Source: an uncultured Collinsella sp. (GTDB lineage Bacteria > Actinomycetota > Coriobacteriia > Coriobacteriales > Coriobacteriaceae). Taken from it: 37,876 nucleotides of DNA. Shown here piece by piece: positions 32,001 to 37,876 of this stretch. Position numbers and translations under genes: made by a program. The notes beneath the pieces were generated by a model. The model was given only the letters and a program-made list of their open reading frames with translations, ran no database searches and had not been told where the DNA came from. Position 1 is the stretch's first letter. Every line of letters starts with the position of its first letter. The stretch spans positions 1 to 37,876 of the forward strand of contig CAUAAZ010000020.1 in assembly GCA_958427145.1 (NCBI GenBank). The letters run 5' to 3'.

Positions 32001-35000
32001 AAGGCCACGGTCGGCATCTCCGACGCTCAGGATAAGACCAACGGCGATGTGACGTTCTTCTACATCGACCCCAACGACTACACCGGTTACAACATCGACG
32101 GTCTGCGTAACGCCGATGTGGCGTTTGAACTGTCGCGCGATGGCAAGACCGAGTATTACCTGCCCAACAAGTCCGTGCAGGTTGCTTGGGACGAGGCTCG
32201 CGTTCAGCAGATGCTTGACGATGCAGCCGAGCAGATTGCCATCGGTTACGCTGCGGGTGATTCGGCTGAGTCCGTCACGTCCAACCTCACACTTCCGTAC
32301 CGCGCAGGCTCCAAGAGCAAGTTCGAGGTTAGCTGGAAGAGCTCCGACGGCGATGCCATTTGGCCTTCCGGCTATGGCTGGAGCGACTACACCGGCAAGG
32401 TGACGCGCGCATCGAGCGATCGCGAGGTTACGCTGACCGCGACGGTCTCGTTTGTAAGCGGTGGCCCGTCTGACGTTAAGGGCGCGCACGACTTTACGGT
32501 GACCGTCAAGGGTGATCCCGAGAAGGTCGCCGCCGACAAGAAGGCGCTTCAGGAGAAGGTCGATGCGGCCTTTACCTACGACAATATCAAGTACTCCGGC
32601 ACCGAAACGGTTGCCAACAAGGATGGCCTGACCGCCGACCTGCAGATGCCGCGCACGAGCACGCTCAATATCGACGGCAAGTACTACAAGGTTGAGTATT
32701 CCGCCAGCACCGATGACATCACGTTCAACGGCTACAAGGGCACGGTCTACCAGCCGCTGCCGGGCGACGGGACGGCGAAGACCAAGATCACCCTCACGGT
32801 GACCGATAAGTCCAACGCCGAGGTCACGGCAAACAAGACCCTCGATTTTGCGATTGCCCCGCAGGATCAGGGCGAGCTCGATACCGAGCTTTCTCTTATG
32901 GAAAAGGCGAAGGCTGGCTATGCTGCCGCCATTCTGAATGGCCAGGACGCCAATGCCGTTTCGGCGGACATGCACGCGTTCCAGAAGGCTTACCTTGATG
33001 CCGACGGCAACCTTGCCTGGAGCTACAACAAGGCAACGACCGATTCGACCGACTTGGGCGTCGTGCCGGTCGATCTGCCTGGCTATGACGCGATGTCCGG
33101 GCAGGATTGGCGTCTGTTTAAGTCGAGCAACAGCTCTATTGTCTCCGCAGAGAATCTCAAGGTCACGCAGCCGCAGTACAACACGAAGGTTGTCGTTTCC
33201 TCGCGCCTGACGAGCGAGAAGTACGCTCGCTATGCCGAGCGCTATCCCGACAATGCCGCGTATGCCAAGCTTGCCAACCAGGACGTATCGGCAACGTTGA
33301 CGGTCGTGGGCACGAGTGGTCAAAACAGCCCCGAGGTCACAGCGACGTGCTCCGTCATTGGCATCGATGCCAAGGGCAAGCAGCAGACGTGGGCTGCCGC
33401 TTCGCAGTACACGCTCAAGAACGGCTCGACGGCCGCCGATCTTTCCGAAGAGCTCTTTAAGCAGGCCGGTCTCAAGGCCGACTACGACCCCAATGGTTCT
33501 TGGGGCTGGGTGCTCAATTCTATTACGTCGCCTTTCGAGCCGGATCGTACTCTTGCATACGACCATGCTACGGGCGCCTATTGGCAGCTGTTCATCAACG
33601 GCGTCGCTGCATCGGTGGGCGCTGGCAACCACAAGCTCGAGGCGGGCGACTCTGTCGTCTGGTGCTACTCGAAGTACGGCGACGCTGCACCCACCGACCG
33701 GCTTTCGGTAAGCTGCACCGTTGTCGGTCAGGACGCTTCGGGTGCTCAGCAGACGTGGGCGCAGCCTACGACTGCACTGGTGGAAGAGGGCGCAACTGCC
33801 GCCGATCTTTCCGAGCAGGTCTTTAAGCAGGCCGGTATTGGCGCCGACACGGGCAAGGGCTCGTACGGTTGGTTCCTCAATTCTCTGACGTCACCGTTCA
33901 ATAAGAACGTGACGCTTTCGACCGAGCAGGTTAACGAGAGTACCTGGAAATACTGGCAGTTCTTTGTCAACGGCAAGAAGGCCAATGTCGGCGCAGGCAA
34001 CTACACGCTCAAGGCCGGCGATGAGATTACCTGGGTCTATGGTTCCGATGGCACCATGCCCGGTCAAGTTTCTGTCTCGATGGAGATCATCGGCAAGAAG
34101 GGCGATAAGGCACAGCGCTGGACCGATCCTTCGACGCAGGTGTTTGTTGAGGGCACGACGATCAAGGACGCCACTGCCGCCTACTTTGATGCTTTGGGCA
34201 TTGAGTCCGTGATGCTCAATGATGGGGGCTATTGGAATGTCCATAGTCTCGTGTCCCCGCTTGATGGCACCAAACTGACGGGCTCCTGGTCGTTCTTTGT
34301 TAACGGTGTTCCCGGACCCCAACTCGATAGTGACTACGTTGTCAAATCGGGCGACACGATTGTCTGGGCTTATGCTGCTGGCGATACGGTTCCCAATCCC
34401 GACGAGGTCGTAGTCAATCCGAGCGCCCCGCGTCCGTCCGGTTGGAAGTCCGATTGGGATGGCAAGTCCAATGCGGCGGTCGAGAACGTTTCGACGCCTA
34501 CGGGTGCGCTAGCGAGCTCTTGGACGTTCGATTGGAAGGCGTATTCTGGTTCGGCGTATCCCAACGCGAGTGAACCTATCGTCGTGAACGGTAACGTGTA
34601 TCTTGCCGTCAACAACCGTTTGCTAAAGATTGACGCCGAGTCGGGCAAGGTCCTTGACGAGTCGAATCTTAAGAAAGCGGTCGGTTACACCTCGCGCCCG
34701 ATTTATGCGAACGGTTTGGTTATCGTTCCGCTTGACGGCGGTGCGGTCCAGGCCCTGACGGCTGACGCGCTCACAACGGTTTGGGTCACTGACTCCGTGA
34801 ACAAGACTGCTCAGTCGAATTCTCAGCTGACGGTTGATGGCAATTACCTTTATGTCGGCACCGTTGATGTCGACTATGGAAAGGGTACGTACAATAACGG
34901 CCACCTGACGCGCATTAACATGCTGACAGGTGCTGTTTCCTGGCAGCATGTCAATGCCAATGAGGGCTATTACTGGACAGGCGCGACGGTGGGTGATGAC

Positions 35001-36278
35001 TTTGTCTTGGTTCCCACCAGTGCCGGTACCGTCGAGATGCTCAGCAAGTCTTCGGGCGATGTGCTCGGAAGTGTTTCGGTTGGATCGATTGTCAACTCCA
35101 CTTGCGTGCTTTCGGCTGACGGCAGCCATGCCTATCTCATCTCGCGCGACGGCAAGCTGCACGTGTTGGCGATTTCTGATGGCGACTCACGTGATGCGGA
35201 TGCCGCTTCGCGTATTACCGAGGAGCGTGTAGTTGACCTTGGCCTTACTGGCTGCGCGTGTGTGCCTACGACGTATGATGGCAAGCTGATTGTTGGCGGC
35301 GAGGTTGCTGGCGGCTCTGCGCTAGCGATTATTGATCCGGCCAGCGACTTTGAAACGACGCTGGTTTCGTCTGCTGATGGCACTGCGCTTCCCACTGGTG
35401 GCATCAAGGGCGCTCCGCTGGTGAGCGTCCAGGGCGAAGACGCGTATGTCTACTTCACGGTTAACTACGGCGAGAGCCCTGACTTCGTTAACTACACCTC
35501 GGGCGGTGGCGTATATCGTTACAAGTTGGGTGACGCTGGGGCTTCTGGTGTGTTTAGCGCAACAGGCCACAACAACTACTGTGACTCGCCAATCGCTTGT
35601 GATGCCCAGGGCAACTTGTACTACATCAACGACTCTGGCACGCTGTTCAAGCTGAATGCTGGCGTTAAGGTTTCGTTTAGCGCTGGCGAGGGGTCCAAGG
35701 TCGATTTTCAGACTACGGCCGCCAACGGCTCTATCGCCAAGCCTGCCGATCCGACACGCGAGGGCTATACCTTCGCTGGTTGGTATACCGACGAGGCTTG
35801 TACGGAGGCGTATGACTTTAGCGCTGCGGTGACGGCCGATATGACGCTGTATGCCAAGTGGGTCAAGAATGCCGTTAACCCTGGCGGTAACGGTGGCTCT
35901 GGCTCCAATGGTGGCTCGGGTAATGCCGGTGCTGGTTCTGGCTCCGGTAACGGCACAAACGGCCAGCAGACTGGCGGTGCTGTTGCTCCGGGCCAAAAGC
36001 CGGTGTCCACCACGACCAAGACCGAGACCAAGGACGGCAAGGATTCCAAGAAGGATTCCGACAAGTCCGACAAGAAGGACAGCGAGAAGTCTGATAAGAA
36101 GTCCAGCAAGTCCGGCTCCAAGTCCGATACGGGCGCGGCCGCCGCGACTACCGCTAAGAAGTCCGCTGAGGCTCCCGCGCAGCAGTCTGGCTTCAATCCG
36201 CTTGCCATCGTCGGCGTTGCGGCTGGCGTGATCGGTCTTGCCGTCATCGGCGTGTTCGTATTCACCAAGCGTCGGTAG
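29085..36278 (+). CDS. Giant B12-regulated surface protein: Ig-like stalk, three transcobalamin-like DUF4430 domains, beta-propeller, membrane anchor
   Basis: A 2397-residue extracellular protein. The signal peptide (about 10-47) is followed by an Ala/Gly/Asp-rich linker to about 141. Seven Ig-like modules of about 100 residues follow (146-916), each closing with a GKY-type strand such as GKYFICRV or GKYLKCKV. Next come atrophied-Ig-type domains (916-1412). Three DUF4430 domains, the family that includes the C-terminal beta domain of transcobalamin, lie at about 1421-1529, 1540-1655 and 1662-1765; typical strings are YWQLFINGVAASVGAG and YWQFFVNGKKANVGAG. A PQQ-type propeller spans about 1809-2193 (NVYLAVNNRLLKIDAESGKV). 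An InlB-type repeat (GYTFAGWYTDEAC), a Lys/Ser/Asp linker and a last helix with tail KRR follow. AGGAG lies just before ATG 29085; ATG 29004 behind GGAGGG would add 27 residues. The cobalamin riboswitch upstream implies a corrinoid-related role; I infer surface capture. Confidence 0.88.
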   Translation: MDMFEDECQRASLRRRGVIARGVAKRCLVAFLAFAMAFSTTPAQLWAEGAEGITDAVAQATTDGEGAAADEGTAADTGANGAAVEDGTGTSDAAAGQGATSGAAKGDDAAGDAAESDSSAAMPAAASEQGELKAAAASATTLSSEAKVYIQDTKDMDNSYSTKSGALSAGDTLWANMYDEVEDDWYGTSTESVVNPGTWTYTWLAGTTRASSNVADYAEVVGHEQSLTVTDAMVGKYFICRVTADGKDYYGPAAYDSGINVKDIPGPVLGVGQMELNSVKLNSDTPSIGDTLTATPYISYYQQAPADAKVTYTWSASTSQYSGFTKIEGETGATLVVGDDLEGKYIRVEANAGVNTVNKTTSSKVKQAGAVELSAVSIVNTKDNTSVFAVGDTAKARAKEKGGAYGAFVDASKLNYQWQSSNTKSGTYTDIAGATGETLELTDALGGKYLKCKVSSKIGSSSLTNSTGALVAAAGSINVTSVTMSPTSGKVEVGSTITATAKAGSTDVTTDSHVSWQWYKGTSNYASSCNTPIEGETGNTLKVTAALKGYYVVAKANGGYGEEKPYYAAGPVSVAGQVELYDVQFEGSPATNGVHVGDKLKTKVRKKDGSKYSYIDRTDNVTYQWQYANSSSSFDSAYTDIPGATEATYIVDAAYAGKYLRVKVTSENTVFSTQKKSSYSGTQSIAPLGPVTLKGQYKLAGIELAEKNVTLSVGSKITPSVQVPGSWSGSTKDVPDDADLTMAWYAKGEGDADWTELTDGIDTTDGSLTISDALVGKRIKVTANALDNTVEWVSPDSVTAAGEYNLLRVTTTPQINSDSTHLVSGDSVKATAQAKRADGSATNGIDVTDQATVAWYAADDAKAPEADWTLLSDMSGATATVSASAAGKYLKAVATSGDSTVELVSANKVIAAGSLEAAVQKLNDANKQIAVDYSTKGGNVNDVLKAQLADLGFTDVDVKVSEGGVTFNAEDAKATVGISDAQDKTNGDVTFFYIDPNDYTGYNIDGLRNADVAFELSRDGKTEYYLPNKSVQVAWDEARVQQMLDDAAEQIAIGYAAGDSAESVTSNLTLPYRAGSKSKFEVSWKSSDGDAIWPSGYGWSDYTGKVTRASSDREVTLTATVSFVSGGPSDVKGAHDFTVTVKGDPEKVAADKKALQEKVDAAFTYDNIKYSGTETVANKDGLTADLQMPRTSTLNIDGKYYKVEYSASTDDITFNGYKGTVYQPLPGDGTAKTKITLTVTDKSNAEVTANKTLDFAIAPQDQGELDTELSLMEKAKAGYAAAILNGQDANAVSADMHAFQKAYLDADGNLAWSYNKATTDSTDLGVVPVDLPGYDAMSGQDWRLFKSSNSSIVSAENLKVTQPQYNTKVVVSSRLTSEKYARYAERYPDNAAYAKLANQDVSATLTVVGTSGQNSPEVTATCSVIGIDAKGKQQTWAAASQYTLKNGSTAADLSEELFKQAGLKADYDPNGSWGWVLNSITSPFEPDRTLAYDHATGAYWQLFINGVAASVGAGNHKLEAGDSVVWCYSKYGDAAPTDRLSVSCTVVGQDASGAQQTWAQPTTALVEEGATAADLSEQVFKQAGIGADTGKGSYGWFLNSLTSPFNKNVTLSTEQVNESTWKYWQFFVNGKKANVGAGNYTLKAGDEITWVYGSDGTMPGQVSVSMEIIGKKGDKAQRWTDPSTQVFVEGTTIKDATAAYFDALGIESVMLNDGGYWNVHSLVSPLDGTKLTGSWSFFVNGVPGPQLDSDYVVKSGDTIVWAYAAGDTVPNPDEVVVNPSAPRPSGWKSDWDGKSNAAVENVSTPTGALASSWTFDWKAYSGSAYPNASEPIVVNGNVYLAVNNRLLKIDAESGKVLDESNLKKAVGYTSRPIYANGLVIVPLDGGAVQALTADALTTVWVTDSVNKTAQSNSQLTVDGNYLYVGTVDVDYGKGTYNNGHLTRINMLTGAVSWQHVNANEGYYWTGATVGDDFVLVPTSAGTVEMLSKSSGDVLGSVSVGSIVNSTCVLSADGSHAYLISRDGKLHVLAISDGDSRDADAASRITEERVVDLGLTGCACVPTTYDGKLIVGGEVAGGSALAIIDPASDFETTLVSSADGTALPTGGIKGAPLVSVQGEDAYVYFTVNYGESPDFVNYTSGGGVYRYKLGDAGASGVFSATGHNNYCDSPIACDAQGNLYYINDSGTLFKLNAGVKVSFSAGEGSKVDFQTTAANGSIAKPADPTREGYTFAGWYTDEACTEAYDFSAAVTADMTLYAKWVKNAVNPGGNGGSGSNGGSGNAGAGSGSGNGTNGQQTGGAVAPGQKPVSTTTKTETKDGKDSKKDSDKSDKKDSEKSDKKSSKSGSKSDTGAAAATTAKKSAEAPAQQSGFNPLAIVGVAAGVIGLAVIGVFVFTKRR

Positions 36279-36287
36279 GTGAGGGCT

Positions 36288-37184
36288 ATGTCCAATAAGC
36301 CGCAGGACGCCGACTCCAAACAACCCGACTCGTCGTTCATTCAGCTCGACGATGCAAAGCAAAAGGGCGCCGCTTCGGCGGCGTCCGCCCCTCGGCGCAA
36401 GGCACTGCTTGGCGCTCTGACGGCCGGCTGCATCGTTTTGATCGTTGTGTCGCTGGGTTTTGTCTATCCCTCTGACGGCAGTGCATGGTCCATCGATTGG
36501 ATCGCGCGGGCTGTGACAGGGGAGAGCGTCGTTGCCAAGGATGCGTCGGTTTCCGGCTCGACTACCGCTTCGGGCAAGGCTGCGCCCAAGGACTCCAAAT
36601 CTTCGGACAATGCGAAGGACGGGTCGAAGGATTCGGATGAATCTGATTCCAAGGACAAGTCTGAATCTTCGGACAAGAAGTCTGACAAGGATTCGAAGGA
36701 GAAGAAGTCCGAAGGCAAGGGCGGCAAGAAGTCCAGCAGCACGTCTGCCGGACAGGGCTCGGAATCCGCTGGTGGATCGAGTACTTCTTCGGGCAGCGGC
36801 TCGGCGTCCGGCGGTGGGTCTGCATCCAACAGCGGCAACGCCTCTGCGGGCAATCAGGACGGCTCGCAGCAGCCTGGCTACGTCACGGTAACGGTCTCGG
36901 TCACATCGAGCGCTGTGGGCAATCCTGTGTCTTCTAGTGGTACCTTCACCTTTAACGAGGGCGCAACCCCTTACGACGCGCTGTGTGCGTTGGGACTTTC
37001 TATCAATGCGCGCCCTTCGTCGTATGGTACCTATGTCGCCGCTATTGGCGGTCTGGCCGAGAAGGAGCACGGCGGCAAGAGCGGCTGGATGTACTCCGTT
37101 AACGGCACAACGCCCATGACGGCCTGCAGTAACTACGTTCTCTCCAATGGCGACAACGTCGTTTGGTATTACGTAACGGGCTAA
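36288..37184 (+). CDS. Membrane-anchored protein with one DUF4430 (transcobalamin-like) domain
   Basis: The 298-residue protein begins nine bases after the giant gene's stop and should be on the same B12-controlled transcript. Its N-terminus is a cytoplasmic stretch (about 1-37), then one helix (about 40-60). A 120-residue extracellular linker follows, made of Lys/Asp/Ser repeats (SDKKSDKDSKEKKS) and Gly/Ser runs. The C-terminal 100 residues are a single DUF4430 domain (GYVTVTVSVTSS ... GWMYSVNGTTPMTACSNY ... GDNVVWYY). It is thus anchored at the N-terminus and displays the domain away from the membrane, the reverse of the giant protein, which is anchored at its C-terminus. The start is ATG 36288 near AGGTGAGGG; a GTG at 36279 is possible. 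A strong terminator follows. Confidence 0.88.
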   Translation: MSNKPQDADSKQPDSSFIQLDDAKQKGAASAASAPRRKALLGALTAGCIVLIVVSLGFVYPSDGSAWSIDWIARAVTGESVVAKDASVSGSTTASGKAAPKDSKSSDNAKDGSKDSDESDSKDKSESSDKKSDKDSKEKKSEGKGGKKSSSTSAGQGSESAGGSSTSSGSGSASGGGSASNSGNASAGNQDGSQQPGYVTVTVSVTSSAVGNPVSSSGTFTFNEGATPYDALCALGLSINARPSSYGTYVAAIGGLAEKEHGGKSGWMYSVNGTTPMTACSNYVLSNGDNVVWYYVTG

Positions 37185-37205
37185 ATGCCTCGAAATAACG
37201 CGCCA

Positions 37206-37244
37206 AACGGGCGGTTCGGACCAACATCCGAGCCGCCCGTTTTT
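37206..37244 (+). terminator. Intrinsic terminator of the B12-regulated unit
   Basis: AACGGGCGG (37206-37214) pairs with CCGCCCGTT (37233-37241), with an inner CGGA/TCCG, followed by TTTTTAAT. It closes the transcript of the two DUF4430 genes, so the unit contains only these two genes. Confidence 0.9.
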
Positions 37245-37354
37245 AATACGGATGGGATGGGGTTCCCAATCGAGGCTCAACCGGAAAATGCATCCCACTC
37301 TGAAGGCGAATTCCGAGACACGGTTTCCGCATCAGCATCCATTGGGAAAGCAGG

Positions 37355-37402
37355 GACCTCGGACAAAATCTCGGACCCAATTTGGGTCCAGGAGGGAGTC
37401 CG
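37355..37402 (+). promoter_or_regulatory. putative left end and leader of an insertion sequence
   Basis: Directly before the HTH gene lie a pair of TCGGAC repeats (37359-37375) and a 17-base palindrome GGACCCAATTTGGGTCC (37373-37389), then AGGAGGGAG (37390-37398). Such short palindromes often sit at the left end of IS elements. The exact boundary cannot be set from a single copy, and 37245-37354 shows nothing else. Confidence 0.35.
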
Positions 37403-37843
37403 ATGTATACGAAAGAGGAGCGCGAGGGGATTCTCTGGGAGTTCCACCGGAGCGGCCTGTCCGCCCCCGCCGCCTGCAGGAGCCTGCCGCTTTTCCCGAA
37501 CAAGGACAACCTGTATGCTTGGCTCAAGCTGGAGGAGGCGGGCGAGCTGACCGCCCGCGAGATGCCCGGCCGGGCGGAGCGCATGCACTGCTCGCACGGC
37601 GAGGGCAGCCCCGCGTTCGCCGCGAGGCGCGCGGGCGCCGCGCCCGCCTCCCCGCGGAAGCGTCGAGCCGAAGGGGGCGCGGGCAGGATGAAGGGAACCG
37701 GGCGCGGAGGGGCCGGCGGCGAGCCGCCCATGCAGACGGACTGGCGGGACTGGGGCCTGGAGGGGCTTCCGGACGACCCCGCCGAGCGCGCCCGCGAGGC
37801 CGAGGTCAGGCTCGCCGAGGCCCTGGTGTTAGCGCTACTGTAA
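37403..37843 (+). pseudogene. Truncated transposase subunit A with helix-turn-helix (IS3-type OrfA-like)
   Basis: The frame starts with ATG 37403, placed by AGGAGGGAG four to five bases upstream. Its N-terminal 50 residues look like the DNA-binding part of an IS3-type OrfA (MYTKEEREGILWEFHRSG ... NLYAWLKLEEAGE). The following part is very rich in Arg, Ala and Gly and ends in a short charged helix (DDPAERAREAEVRLAEA). From about 37826 the base composition changes abruptly to AT-rich, and the frame runs only six more codons to TAA. The natural continuation of the helix is missing, so I read it as interrupted by another element rather than complete. No catalytic OrfB domain is visible in the window. 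Confidence 0.6.
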
Positions 37844-37876
37844 AAACAACCAATTTCGCCATCGCACTTTAGCCGA
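37826..37876. mobile_element. possible terminus of a second insertion sequence
   Basis: At about 37826 the GC-rich transposase sequence changes abruptly to TGTTAGCGCTACTGTAAAAA and further AT-rich sequence up to the window edge. A short palindrome TAGCGCTA (37830-37837) sits right at the junction. This is what the end of an inserted element looks like; only 51 bases are visible. Confidence 0.35.

Noticed and set aside
31227..33632. 801-codon minus-strand frame inside the giant surface gene
   Set aside because: No start site, no domains, and the opposite strand is coherent across many modules.
36000..36720. Lys/Asp/Ser-rich repeats considered as a CRISPR or tandem DNA repeat array
   Set aside because: The periodicity follows codons of a low-complexity protein linker; no equal-length repeats with unique spacers are present.
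35322..37298. 658-codon minus-strand frame opposite both DUF4430 genes
   Set aside because: It crosses the intergenic junction and the terminator and is compositionally an antisense of Lys/Ser/Asp linkers.

Overview
The window is high-GC DNA with tightly packed genes on both strands, ATG/TTG starts behind AGGAGG-like sites, many strong intrinsic terminators and the gene set of a strictly anaerobic, surface-rich actinobacterium. The overall feel (ruvC-ruvA-ruvB overlapping by TGATG, a formate-tetrahydrofolate ligase, a C69 dipeptidase, DUF4430 surface proteins) points to the Coriobacteriia, most likely a Collinsella-like gut organism. This assignment is inference; there is no rRNA in the window.

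Layout, left to right. (1) 1-421: the C-terminal end of a membrane protein in noticeably AT-richer DNA. (2) 422-7737: dnaE (replicative polymerase alpha subunit) followed by a SWIM-SNF2 helicase. (3) 7839-10304: a small superoxide reductase with a degenerate N-terminal domain, then a glutamine-dependent NAD synthetase homologue whose catalytic signatures are all altered. (4) 10305-10598: a strongly palindromic spacer. (5) 10599-12807: ruvCAB, Holliday-junction resolution. (6) 12954-14621: fhs, formate activation, ended by a strong terminator. (7) 14803-19047: an envelope protein with a PASTA-like segment, a manganese-type CDF exporter (minus strand), a zinc-ribbon protein and a small PH-like protein. 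(8) 19142-22536, minus strand: a secreted PI-PLC-like protein with a trefoil-like domain, and a lipoprotein. (9) 22537-22996: a spacer with a minus-strand terminator hairpin and a 19-bp direct repeat. (10) 22997-24486: fchA-folD, which with fhs form a one-carbon folate route; this FolD has lost its cyclohydrolase residues and FchA appears to replace them. (11) 24524-24755: a 232-bp AT-rich element with 32-bp terminal inverted repeats, MITE-like. (12) 24842-28653: a C69 dipeptidase, then a phasin-like protein with an AarF/UbiB kinase-like protein. (13) 28706-37244: a terminator, a promoter, a cobalamin riboswitch, a 2397-residue surface protein and a 298-residue companion. (14) 37245-37876: the start of an insertion sequence whose first reading frame is cut off by a second, AT-richer sequence.

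The most interesting unit is region 13. A vitamin B12 riboswitch sits in front of a giant anchored protein that combines Ig-like stalk modules, three transcobalamin-like (DUF4430) domains and a PQQ-type beta-propeller. The next gene carries a fourth DUF4430 domain on its own membrane anchor. Both partners of known B12 capture, the transcobalamin beta domain of animals and a propeller fold like BtuG of Bacteroides, appear on one polypeptide under B12 control. I infer a cell-surface corrinoid capture system.
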